Shown here: positions 1-5,481 of the stretch, one piece after another | Layout: every line of letters starts with the position of its first letter | Position numbering within the stretch: position 1 is the first letter of the stretch | Source: Planctomycetota bacterium | GTDB taxonomy: Bacteria > Planctomycetota > Brocadiia > JAJRTI01 | DNA length: 5,600 nucleotides | Direction of reading: 5' to 3' | NCBI GenBank assembly: GCA_024278415.1 | Contig: JAJRTI010000678.1 | Location: 1 to 5,600 of the forward strand | Program-made: the position numbers and the translations under genes | The notes under the pieces: generated by a model | The model's input: the letters and a program-made list of their open reading frames with translations, nothing else | What the model was told of the DNA's origin: nothing | The model's database searches: none

Positions 1-64
1 ACCCAGGGTTGCGAGCGTCGCTCGCGAACCCTGGGCTGATATCCGGAATCCCGTTGGGATTCAG
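1..64. repeat. Tandem hairpin repeat element, possibly continuing left of the window
   Basis: Two consecutive inverted repeats are visible. The first pairs CCCAGGGTT (2-10) with AACCCTGGG (27-35) and GCGAGC (11-16) with GCTCGC (20-25), with one bulged G at 26 and a 3-nt loop. The second pairs GAATCCC (46-52) with GGGATTC (56-62) around a GTT loop. The strip is less GC-rich than the flanking genes. From memory, this CCCAGGG...CCCTGGG hairpin followed by AATCCCGTTGGGATT is a dispersed intergenic repeat in planctomycete genomes; I could not check this. It lies downstream of the lipoprotein gene and could fold in its transcript, but no T-tract follows on that strand, so I do not call it a terminator. 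Confidence 0.6.
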
Positions 65-115
65 ATACCTCAACACGCGGCGTTGCACGGAAGCTTTGCC
101 AGTATCCGGTATCTG

Positions 116-141
116 GCTGTTGTACTTGGCTGAAGTGTTAC
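116..141 (+). repeat. 26-bp direct repeat, copy 1 (solo)
   Basis: This 26-mer starts GCTGTTG, has GGCTGAAG in the middle and ends GTTAC. It matches the copy at 5281-5306 at 24 of 26 positions, in the same orientation. It stands alone, 26 bp past the stop codon of the lipoprotein gene. The copies at the other end of the window sit just before a promoter and a gene start, so this one may be the relic of a mobile-element end or a dispersed protein-binding site. An 8-bp inverted repeat (62-69 with 108-115) lies directly upstream. Confidence 0.65.
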
Positions 142-167
142 CAACCATCAACCATCGCCCCTCCCCA

Positions 168-941
168 TCACTTCCCGCCTGCGGCCCACTTCTTCCACGC
201 GGCGATAGCTTGGGCGCGGTCCTCGGCCGTCGCGTACGTGCGGAACCCCATGTCCTTGCCGGACATGCGGCGCAGCGCGAGGTCGGCCTCCTCCTCCACC
301 TGCCCAGAGGGGTCCGACAGCAATTCGATCAACACGGGCACGACGCGCTTGTCCTTGGTATCGCCAAGCACCGCGGCGATGTGCCGGCGCGTGCGGTAGT
401 CGTCGCTCGCCAGCCCCGCCTTGAGCGCGTCGAGCGCGTCGGCGCCGCCTAGGGACGCAAGCACGTCCACCGCGGTCGAGCGCACGTACGCGTCCTTGTC
501 CATCACCAGGGGCGCCACCGCGGGGATCGCCTGCGGGGTCGCGATCGCGGCCAACACCGCCCTCGCCGACTCGCGCGACTTGGGCGTCCGAAGAATATCG
601 ATCACCTCCGGCACGATGGCCGTGTCGTGGATGGCAACCAGCACGTTGGCCGCGTCCGATGCGCGCATAGGGTCGTCGCCGCGCAGAGCTTCGAGCAAGG
701 CCTTCACGACCTCCGCGTTGGCCGCGCCCGCCGCGGCCAACGCGCGCACCGCGGTCGCGGCCGCGCCCGCGTCATCGCTCCCCAGATCCTTGAGCAGCTC
801 CTTCCACGGTTTCGCCTGGGCCGCAGCCGTCTTCGTAACGGCGGCATTGGGCTGAGGCCCGGGCGGCGTCTTGTCGCAGCCGGCCGCGGCACACACAGCG
901 GCCGCGAGCGCGAGCCAACGTGGCGTGGGCGACTTCTTCAT
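168..941 (-). CDS. HEAT-repeat lipoprotein (hypothetical)
   Basis: This is a 257-residue protein of unknown specific role. The N-terminus reads MKKSPTPRW, then an Ala/Leu-rich segment (10-20), then AAGC with Cys22, so it looks like a signal peptide with a lipobox. The -3 position is Ala instead of the usual Leu, which makes lipidation likely but not certain. Residues 23-45 are a Pro/Ala linker. Residues about 46-226 form roughly six helical HEAT/PBS-type repeats with the typical Asp/Pro turns (for example around 88-92, 148-152, 178-182 and 208-212). Residues 227-252 (SGKDMGF to AIAAWKKW) resemble the tail of HEAT proteins common in planctomycetes. HEAT repeats usually serve as protein-binding scaffolds, and no catalytic motif is visible. 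The ATG is supported by GGAG 8 nt upstream. The gene is monocistronic here and divergent from the sugar enzyme. Confidence 0.85.
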   Translation of the reverse strand: MKKSPTPRWLALAAAVCAAAGCDKTPPGPQPNAAVTKTAAAQAKPWKELLKDLGSDDAGAAATAVRALAAAGAANAEVVKALLEALRGDDPMRASDAANVLVAIHDTAIVPEVIDILRTPKSRESARAVLAAIATPQAIPAVAPLVMDKDAYVRSTAVDVLASLGGADALDALKAGLASDDYRTRRHIAAVLGDTKDKRVVPVLIELLSDPSGQVEEEADLALRRMSGKDMGFRTYATAEDRAQAIAAWKKWAAGGK

Positions 942-949
942 AGCGCGTG

Positions 950-953
950 CTCC
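950..953 (-). promoter_or_regulatory. Ribosome binding site of the HEAT lipoprotein gene
   Basis: On the minus strand GGAG lies 8 nt before the ATG at 941. This is normal Shine-Dalgarno spacing, and together with the Lys-Lys signal-peptide start it fixes the choice of start codon. Confidence 0.65.
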
Positions 954-988
954 AGCGAAGGTCGCGGACAGGCATTCGACGGCATGGT

Positions 989-1018
989 ATGGTACTGTGC
1001 AGCCCGTCGCCGCGTCAA
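989..1018 (-). promoter_or_regulatory. Putative sigma70 promoter of the HEAT lipoprotein gene
   Basis: Read on the minus strand, TTGACG (1018-1013, five of six consensus bases) is followed after 18 bp by TACCAT (994-989, four of six, with first T, second A and last T kept). A second TACCAT follows at once (989-984) but is too far from the -35. The predicted transcript starts near 982 and has a leader of about 40 nt. This is a consensus match only. Confidence 0.45.
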
Positions 1019-1031
1019 GACTGCGCAGGGC

Positions 1032-1057
1032 CGCGACGGACGAGGCGGTCCGTCGCG
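1032..1057. repeat. Perfect 10-bp inverted repeat in the divergent intergenic region
   Basis: CGCGACGGAC (1032-1041) pairs with GTCCGTCGCG (1048-1057) around a 6-nt loop. It sits between the leftward -35 and the rightward promoter candidate. It could be an operator for a dimeric regulator or a stem in a transcript. No T-run follows on either strand, so an intrinsic terminator is unlikely. Confidence 0.55.
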
Positions 1058-1116
1058 AGCCTCTGGGCCATCAGGATTCTCCACCCGCCTCAGGCCCAAT
1101 CCAACGCGGGTGCATG

Positions 1117-1145
1117 TGGGACTGGAGGCGCAATTCCGGTATGAT
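1117..1145 (+). promoter_or_regulatory. Weak candidate promoter of the sugar kinase/nucleotidyltransferase gene
   Basis: TATGAT (1140-1145) is a good -10 match (five of six). The hexamer 17 bp upstream (TGGGAC, 1117-1122) is a poor -35, and there is no extended -10. Transcription would start near 1152, leaving a leader of about 100 nt before the ATG at 1251. An activator may be needed, or the true promoter is not sigma70-type. Confidence 0.3.
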
Positions 1146-1250
1146 GCTGGCGCAGCGGGCGGCAGAAACGGGGTCGGCCGGGAGCCTGCCTGCAACTTCT
1201 GGTGTCCAATGGCTGCGCTTTGCGCCACCTGTTGCCCTATTGAACAGCCC

Positions 1251-4200
1251 ATGATCCAACTCACCCTCCCCGACAACACCACCATCACGCTCCAGGGCGA
1301 GCCCGACCCGGCGTTCCTGGGCTACTTGGCCGAGGCCTGCCCCGAGGTGTGGGCTCGCGTGCTCGCGGCCAAGGCCGGCGGCGGCCTCCAGATCGACCTC
1401 GCGGCCGGCGAAGTGTGCCCCGCGCCGGCGCCAGACCAAGCCGAGCGGTTGCTCCACGACCTGCGCACCCTCGCCGCGCTGCCCAATCGCGAGGCCCACC
1501 TCGACAGCGCCAACGACCTCGCGCTCGTGTTGTGCGGCGGCAGAGGCGCGCGCATGGAGTCCCAGGCGCACCACAAGGTCTGCTTCCCCATCGGCAGCCG
1601 GAGCGTGATCAACCGCGCGCTCGAGACGTATCGCCGCGCCGGCATCGCCCAGCGCGCGGTCGTCGTCGGCGCGATGGCCGACCGCGTGGCCGCGGAGATC
1701 GCGCCGGAACATCCCGACTGCGTGTTCGCCTACCAAGCGGACCAGCTCGGCACCGGCCACGCCGCGCGGCAAGCCGCGTACGCGCTCCAACACGTGGGCT
1801 TTGCCGGCGACGTGATGCTGACCATGGGCGACAAGGTCATCTCGCAGCGCCACATCGAAAAACTGCGCCAGGCGTTCAAGGACCAAAGCGCCGCCCTCGC
1901 GGTCACGGTCGCACCCAAGAACCGCTGGCCCAACTCCGGCCGTGTCGTGTTCCGCGACGACGGCCAGGTCGACTGTTCCGTCGAGCGCAGCGAAGTCACC
2001 AAGCGCCTGCTCCTCCAGCGCATCCTCAACCGCATCGAGACGTATGAGATCGAGAGCCATGAGGCCGTTGCGGAGTTGATTGCGGCCGAGGTGCCCGATG
2101 CGGACTCGGCCCGGGTCATGTTCGGCGACCGCTTCTGGAACATGATCCATGGCGACGTGCCGTTTGGCCGCGACGCGCTGCGGGATGCCATCACGAGCAT
2201 GCCGCTCGATTTCGACGTGCACACGTGCGATGGCGCCACCTTGCGCCTCAACGCGTTCGAACTCGAACACCGCTGCGACAAGGTCAACATCTCGGTCTAC
2301 TACTTCAGGGCTGAGGCGCTCTACTACGCGCTCGAACGCATCACCAACGACAATGCGCAGGGCCAGTTTTACCTCACCGACGCGATCCATGTGCTGTCCC
2401 GCGCGGCGAACGCCGACGGCCGCCATCGCTTCAAGGTGATCGCGGTGGACGTGGACGACCCGGAGGAGGTGCTGTCGTACGACACACAAGGCGAACTCCA
2501 ATACATCGTGGATCGCCTGCGCGCGGACGCGGTCGAGCGCTTGCGGAGCCGCGGGGTCGCGGTGCAGGGCTACTTCCGCCGGTCGTGGGTCGACGACCTG
2601 GACACGGTCGACAAGATCGGCGAGGGCACGGAGCTTCAGGAGCCGTCCGTCGTGGATCTCGGCCCCGACCCGGAGCACACCATCGGCAAGCGCTGCCACA
2701 TACAGGGCACGGTCCTATGCAGCGCGCTGGGCGACGACTGCGTCGTGGAGGACTCGACGCTGCGCAACGTGATCGCGGGCAGCGAGGTGGCCATCCGCGG
2801 GACCCGTTTCGACGCGGGCGCACCCCAAGTGGTGCCCTCCGGAGTAGCGATCGTGAACCGCGACTTCTCCCAGCTCGACGAGGCGCGCACGAAGCAGCGG
2901 GACGTGCTCGCCCAACTGCGCGAGCGATACGAGGAGGCCATCGCGGCCGGCAAGTTGGAGGGGCCCGTCGAGCGGTACATGGGCGACGTAGACGAAACGA
3001 ACGTGTTCGTGGACCCGCGCATGATCGACACGCTGGTGGCCAACGGCAAGCGCGTGCGGCCGGGGTCGATCCTCGAGCGCCGGGAGAGCGACACCGTGGG
3101 CGAGTGGCTCACTCGGCTCGACGAATTCGGCGAGGCTATCCGAACCGAATTCCACGGCATCTACGGCGACAGCCCTGAGTTGATCGAGGAGCGCCGGCAG
3201 GCGTACATCAAGACCCTCACCGCATTCGGCCGCACCTTCGGGTACACCAACCGCGTGATCATCTCCCGCTCGCCGGGGCGCATCAACCTCATGGGCCGGC
3301 ACGTGGACCACCAGGGCGGCCACATCAACCAGATGGCGATCAACCGCGAGGTCCTCATGGTCGTGCAGCGCCGGCACGACGACCGCGTCGTCGTCCAGAA
3401 CGTGGACCGCGAACGCTTCGAGCCGGTCACCTTCGTCATCGGCGAGGAATACACCAGCGACGCGGCCGGCAACTGGCAGCGGTGGGTCGACAGCGACGAG
3501 ATCAAGGGCCGCCTCGCGCAGACGCAGGGCAACTGGGGCAACTACGTGCGCGCCGCGCTGTTCCGGCTCCAGGACGTGCACCGCTCGACGCCGCTGTACG
3601 GCATGAACATGATGGTGCACGGCAACATCCCCATCGCGGCCGGGCTCAGTTCGTCGTCGGCCATCGTCGTGGGCACCGCGGAGGCCGCGGTGCGCATCAA
3701 CGAACTAGCCCTCCAGCCCCAGCAGTTCGTCGACCTGTGCGGCGAGGGCGAGTGGTACGTGGGCACGCGCGGCGGCTCGGGCGACCACGCGGCCATGAAG
3801 TTCGGCGCGAAGGGCAGCATCGCGCACGTGCGGTTCCTGCCCTTCCACGTGGAGGGCTTCGTCCAGTTCCCCCAGGGCTACCGCCTGGTCGTGTGCCAGT
3901 CCCACGGCCAAGCGCACAAGGCCGCCGGCACGCGCAACATCTTCAACAGCAAAGTGGCGACCTACCGCCTCGGATTCCTCCTCATCCAGGAAAAGTTCCC
4001 GCACCATGCGCCGAAGCTCGAACACCTGCGCGACGTGAATGCGGAGCATCTCGGAGTGGACCTGGCCGAAATCTACGAGATGCTTCGGGCGCTGCCGGAG
4101 CGCGCGACGCGCGCGGAGATCCGGGAGATGCTCGCCGGCAAGCACGAGGACAAGCTCGCCGAGTATTTCTCCACACACGATGAGCCGCCGGGCGGATATG

Positions 4201-4715
4201 AACTGCGCAAGGTGTGCCTCTTCGGCCTGGGCGAATGCGCGCGCACGAAGATATGCCCCTCCTTCCTCAGAAACGGCGACATCGTCGGCTTCGGCGAATT
4301 GATGAAGATCTCCCACGATGGCGACCGCGTGAGCCGGCGCGTCGATGGTGGCATGGAGCCGTACGACAACGAGTTCCGCGACACGGAGATCGACGGCCTA
4401 ATCGCCGACCTGCGCAGCGGCGCCCCGGAGCGCGTCGAGCGGGCGCAGATGCACCACCGGCCCGGCGGTTACGGGTGCAGCACGGAGGGCATCGACTTCA
4501 TGGTCGACACGGCCTGCGCGGTCGAAGGGGTGGCGGGCGCGCAACTCGCCGGCGCGGGGCTCGGCGGCTGCATCATGGTGCTCGTGAAGGACGAGGCCGT
4601 GCCCGCACTCGTGGAGCGGCTGACCGCTGAGTACTACAACAACGACCCGGAAGAGGCGAAGCAGAAGATCGAAGCGTGCGTGCCCATCGATGGGTCGGGA
4701 GCGATCGAGTTTTGA
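1251..4715 (+). CDS. Bifunctional sugar-1-phosphate nucleotidyltransferase / galactokinase-like GHMP kinase
   Basis: This 1154-residue fusion probably phosphorylates a sugar at C1 and then transfers a nucleotide to it, giving an NDP-sugar in the cytoplasm. Residues 1-88 are unrecognised. The GlmU-like nucleotidyltransferase spans about 89-420: CGGRGARM (95-102) with Lys109, QLGTGHA (165-171), GDK (193-195), SGRVV (229-233) with Glu245, NISVYYF (346-352) and NAQGQFYLTD (368-377). About 95 extra residues (250-343) interrupt it. A short degenerate hexapeptide stretch follows (476-521), then a charged helical linker. The galactokinase-type kinase spans about 640-1154: SPGRINLMGRHVDHQGG (674-690), PIAAGLSSSSA (794-804), GGSGDHAA (841-848) with likely catalytic Asp845, and AGAGLGGC (1100-1107). 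Arg683 replaces the sugar-binding Glu of galactokinases, so the substrate is probably not plain galactose. Neither ATG 1251 nor in-frame ATG 1209 has a Shine-Dalgarno site; 1251 is chosen because the 14-residue Cys-rich extension looks non-native. Domain order is as in FKP, but the families differ. Confidence 0.88.
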   Translation: MIQLTLPDNTTITLQGEPDPAFLGYLAEACPEVWARVLAAKAGGGLQIDLAAGEVCPAPAPDQAERLLHDLRTLAALPNREAHLDSANDLALVLCGGRGARMESQAHHKVCFPIGSRSVINRALETYRRAGIAQRAVVVGAMADRVAAEIAPEHPDCVFAYQADQLGTGHAARQAAYALQHVGFAGDVMLTMGDKVISQRHIEKLRQAFKDQSAALAVTVAPKNRWPNSGRVVFRDDGQVDCSVERSEVTKRLLLQRILNRIETYEIESHEAVAELIAAEVPDADSARVMFGDRFWNMIHGDVPFGRDALRDAITSMPLDFDVHTCDGATLRLNAFELEHRCDKVNISVYYFRAEALYYALERITNDNAQGQFYLTDAIHVLSRAANADGRHRFKVIAVDVDDPEEVLSYDTQGELQYIVDRLRADAVERLRSRGVAVQGYFRRSWVDDLDTVDKIGEGTELQEPSVVDLGPDPEHTIGKRCHIQGTVLCSALGDDCVVEDSTLRNVIAGSEVAIRGTRFDAGAPQVVPSGVAIVNRDFSQLDEARTKQRDVLAQLRERYEEAIAAGKLEGPVERYMGDVDETNVFVDPRMIDTLVANGKRVRPGSILERRESDTVGEWLTRLDEFGEAIRTEFHGIYGDSPELIEERRQAYIKTLTAFGRTFGYTNRVIISRSPGRINLMGRHVDHQGGHINQMAINREVLMVVQRRHDDRVVVQNVDRERFEPVTFVIGEEYTSDAAGNWQRWVDSDEIKGRLAQTQGNWGNYVRAALFRLQDVHRSTPLYGMNMMVHGNIPIAAGLSSSSAIVVGTAEAAVRINELALQPQQFVDLCGEGEWYVGTRGGSGDHAAMKFGAKGSIAHVRFLPFHVEGFVQFPQGYRLVVCQSHGQAHKAAGTRNIFNSKVATYRLGFLLIQEKFPHHAPKLEHLRDVNAEHLGVDLAEIYEMLRALPERATRAEIREMLAGKHEDKLAEYFSTHDEPPGGYELRKVCLFGLGECARTKICPSFLRNGDIVGFGELMKISHDGDRVSRRVDGGMEPYDNEFRDTEIDGLIADLRSGAPERVERAQMHHRPGGYGCSTEGIDFMVDTACAVEGVAGAQLAGAGLGGCIMVLVKDEAVPALVERLTAEYYNNDPEEAKQKIEACVPIDGSGAIEF

Positions 4716-4805
4716 CGACAGGTCTTGAGCGCATCCACGATCGTATCCAACGGCTCGCAGCCCCGGGCCTTCGAGGTCCGATACACCGACACCTGCCTGC
4801 GCCGC
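4715..4805 (-). pseudogene. Possible remnant of a transposase C-terminal tail
   Basis: On the minus strand this stretch reads RRRRQVSVYRTSKARG, then CEPLDTIVDALKTCR. It has the look of real coding sequence: a basic segment, then an amphipathic helix with the GxxPLxTIxxAL pattern. From memory, it resembles the end of IS66-type transposases, where RTxxxRGxxPLxTI precedes the C-terminus. No upstream transposase body is present, and the similarity ends next to the stop codon of the sugar enzyme. If real, it is a fragment left by an insertion and deletion. It could also be chance in GC-rich DNA. Confidence 0.25.
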
Positions 4806-4821
4806 CGCGCTGCAGGCAGGT
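4791..4821 (+). terminator. Stem-loop after the sugar enzyme, possible terminator without T-tract
   Basis: ACCTGCCTGC (4791-4800) pairs perfectly with GCAGGCAGGT (4812-4821) around an 11-nt loop, 75 bp past the stop codon. The stem is strong and well placed to end or stabilise the transcript. CAAAAC follows instead of a T-run, so it is not a classical intrinsic terminator. Confidence 0.35.
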
Positions 4822-4889
4822 CAAAACCGCCTGCGTCCGCGCGCCCCTGTCCGAACGGTTGCCTTGCGAGGGCTTGGGGATGCGGTAGA

Positions 4890-4976
4890 GTTCGAGGCCA
4901 GAGCCCTCGAACCAGCATCTCTTGGGTGGTGGGCGAAGCCCACCTTGTTGACTTGGCCATCAGAGGCCACAAGGTG
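4890..4976. repeat. Cluster of overlapping hairpins
   Basis: Three inverted repeats lie close together. GTTCGAGG (4890-4897) pairs with CCTCGAAC (4905-4912). GGTGGGC (4928-4934) pairs with GCCCACC (4938-4944) around a GAA loop. CACCTTGT (4941-4948) pairs with ACAAGGTG (4969-4976), with an inner TGGCC/GGCCA pairing. The last two share bases 4941-4944, so they exclude each other at full length. No gene lies close downstream that an RNA switch would obviously serve, so a degenerate mobile repeat is as likely. Confidence 0.45.
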
Positions 4977-5063
4977 GAACGTTATGCCACCCACCCACAC
5001 AGAACAGCGAAGAACCCTTTTAGGCAGCTTCGCCGCCCTGCAACGTGAGTTGAACGGTCGCAA

Positions 5064-5085
5064 CGGCGGACGTGGCCGTCCGCCG
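5064..5085. repeat. GC-rich 9-bp stem-loop
   Basis: CGGCGGACG (5064-5072) pairs perfectly with CGTCCGCCG (5077-5085) around the loop TGGC. No T-run follows on either strand. It may be a transcript-ending or REP-like hairpin; nothing in the sequence decides this. Confidence 0.5.
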
Positions 5086-5132
5086 CGAGTGACTTGAAAG
5101 CCAGGTGCCAATCGTCATCTCACGCTCCGCTT

Positions 5133-5223
5133 GGTTTCGATACGCCCAGCGCTCTACGCTGGGCTACTCAACTGGCACTCGCCCCACGCCGGTCGAGTAG
5201 GCACGAAGTGCCGTATCGAGACC
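5133..5223. repeat. 91-bp cloverleaf-like nested inverted repeat
   Basis: Four pairings tile the segment without gaps. The outer arms are GGTTTCGATACG (5133-5144) and CGTATCGAGACC (5212-5223). A side hairpin CCCAGCG/CGCTGGG follows (5145-5163). The middle arms are CTACTCAACTGGC (5164-5176) and GCCGGTCGAGTAG (5188-5200), with two imperfect positions. A second side hairpin GCAC-GAA-GTGC closes it (5201-5211). The one odd pair in the outer arms is a T-G wobble. From memory, the TCGATACG...TCGAGTAG...CGTATCGAGAC core is a dispersed repeat in high-GC actinobacterial genomes, which would make its presence here notable. It encodes nothing. Confidence 0.7.
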
Positions 5224-5280
5224 CTCGTGGACGGGAAATCCTGCAGCCAAAGAGGCCATAGGAACATAACGGGTGTGCGA

Positions 5281-5306
5281 GCTGTTGCACTTGGCTGAAG
5301 GGTTAC
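5281..5306 (+). repeat. 26-bp direct repeat, copy 2
   Basis: It starts GCTGTTGCAC, has GGCTGAAGG in the middle and ends GTTAC. It matches copy 1 (116-141) at 24 of 26 positions. It is the first of a tandem pair with copy 3, and the two start points are 29 bp apart. Its place just before a promoter suggests a binding site for the product of the downstream gene or for a repressor. Confidence 0.7.
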
Positions 5307-5309
5307 AAG

Positions 5310-5335
5310 GCTGCTGCAAATAGCTGAAATGTTGC
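5310..5335 (+). repeat. 26-bp direct repeat, copy 3 (diverged)
   Basis: It starts GCTGCTGCAA, keeps the invariant AGCTGAA core and ends GTTGC. It matches copy 2 at 19 of 26 positions. It ends 15 bp before the -35 hexamer at 5351. Paired direct sites at the left end, followed by promoter and gene, are the arrangement seen in IS21-type element ends, among other possibilities. Confidence 0.6.
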
Positions 5336-5350
5336 CTCGATAAAATATCC

Positions 5351-5381
5351 TTGACAAAACGCGGGGGGGGGGGGGTACACT
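5351..5381 (+). promoter_or_regulatory. Sigma70-type promoter with a 13-G spacer tract, possibly phase-variable
   Basis: A perfect -35 TTGACA (5351-5356) and a -10 TACACT (5376-5381, four of six) are separated by 19 bp. Positions 5363-5375 of that spacer are 13 consecutive Gs. The best spacing is 17 bp, so loss of two Gs would give an optimal promoter and gain would weaken it. This is the layout of the slippage-controlled poly-G promoter of Neisseria porA. Transcription would start near 5388, leaving a leader of about 94 nt. Confidence 0.55.
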
Positions 5382-5470
5382 TTACCTGTTACCTTGCTCT
5401 GCACGCGGTTGGCGATGCAGACGCGGCCGCGGGCGGGAGCAGGCGCAGTCCAAAGCGGTTTTATGCAGAC

Positions 5471-5476
5471 GGGAGG
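5471..5476 (+). promoter_or_regulatory. Strong Shine-Dalgarno site of the right-edge gene
   Basis: GGGAGG ends 5 nt before the ATG at 5482. It is the strongest ribosome binding site in the window, in contrast to the sugar enzyme, which has none. It decides the start of the partial gene. Confidence 0.7.
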
Positions 5477-5481
5477 TCGCC

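Larger units (their letters stand above)
942..1250. other. Divergent intergenic region, 309 bp
   Basis: The region separates the start codons of two divergent genes. It holds the leftward promoter (989-1018), a perfect 10-bp GC-rich inverted repeat (1032-1041 with 1048-1057) and a weak rightward promoter candidate (1117-1145). The reading frame of the sugar enzyme stays open across it and on into the antisense of the lipoprotein gene, but that extension has no recognisable protein character and reads as GC-rich noise. I see no RNA gene or small coding sequence here. Confidence 0.6.
4716..5481. other. Gene-poor, repeat-rich intergenic region, 766 bp
   Basis: No convincing complete gene is visible between the kinase stop and the next start. 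Short open frames on both strands lack family motifs and run through the hairpins. In order the region holds a minus-strand coding-like tail (4715-4805), stem-loops at 4791-4821, 4890-4912, 4928-4944, 4941-4976 and 5064-5085, a 91-bp cloverleaf-like inverted repeat, two 26-bp direct repeats and a promoter. From about 5224 to 5360 the base composition is clearly less GC-rich than in the genes, which suggests a different origin. Confidence 0.6.

Noticed and set aside
627..1250. N-terminal extension of the sugar enzyme, as its frame stays open back to 627
   Set aside because: The extension lies antisense to the HEAT lipoprotein and then in the intergenic region, is Arg/Gly-rich without motifs, and would add about 200 residues with no family counterpart. 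Start 1251 fits better.
1071..2699. 542-codon open frame on the minus strand
   Set aside because: It is antisense to the nucleotidyltransferase half, which has clear motifs. Long antisense frames are expected in high-GC coding sequence, and its translation shows no domain.
1516..2815. Calling the transferase half GlmU
   Set aside because: The hexapeptide region is far too short for the acetyltransferase, there is a large internal insert, and the kinase fusion implies another substrate.
3249..4715. Calling the kinase half galK
   Set aside because: Overall motifs are galactokinase-type, but the sugar-contact Glu is Arg and the residues after it differ, so galactose specificity cannot be assumed.
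1251..4715. Calling the fusion FKP (fucokinase / GDP-fucose pyrophosphorylase)
   Set aside because: Domain order agrees, but the kinase signature GRINLMGRHVDHQGG is of galactokinase type and the transferase is GlmU-like, so fucose specificity is not supported.
4725..5048. 107-codon open frame on the plus strand after the sugar enzyme
   Set aside because: No ribosome binding site, no motif, and it runs through three hairpins; low-complexity Arg/Pro/Ala composition.
5133..5223. tRNA or integron attC site
   Set aside because: The cloverleaf has no anticodon loop, T-loop or acceptor end of tRNA form, and lacks the GTTRRRY core of attC.
5281..5335. CRISPR array
   Set aside because: Only two adjacent units, 3 bp between them, diverged from one another and no cas gene. 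They are direct repeats, not repeat-spacer units.
5154..5357. 67-codon open frame on the minus strand
   Set aside because: It crosses the cloverleaf repeat and both 26-bp repeats; its start is next to the opposite-strand -35. Best read as non-coding.
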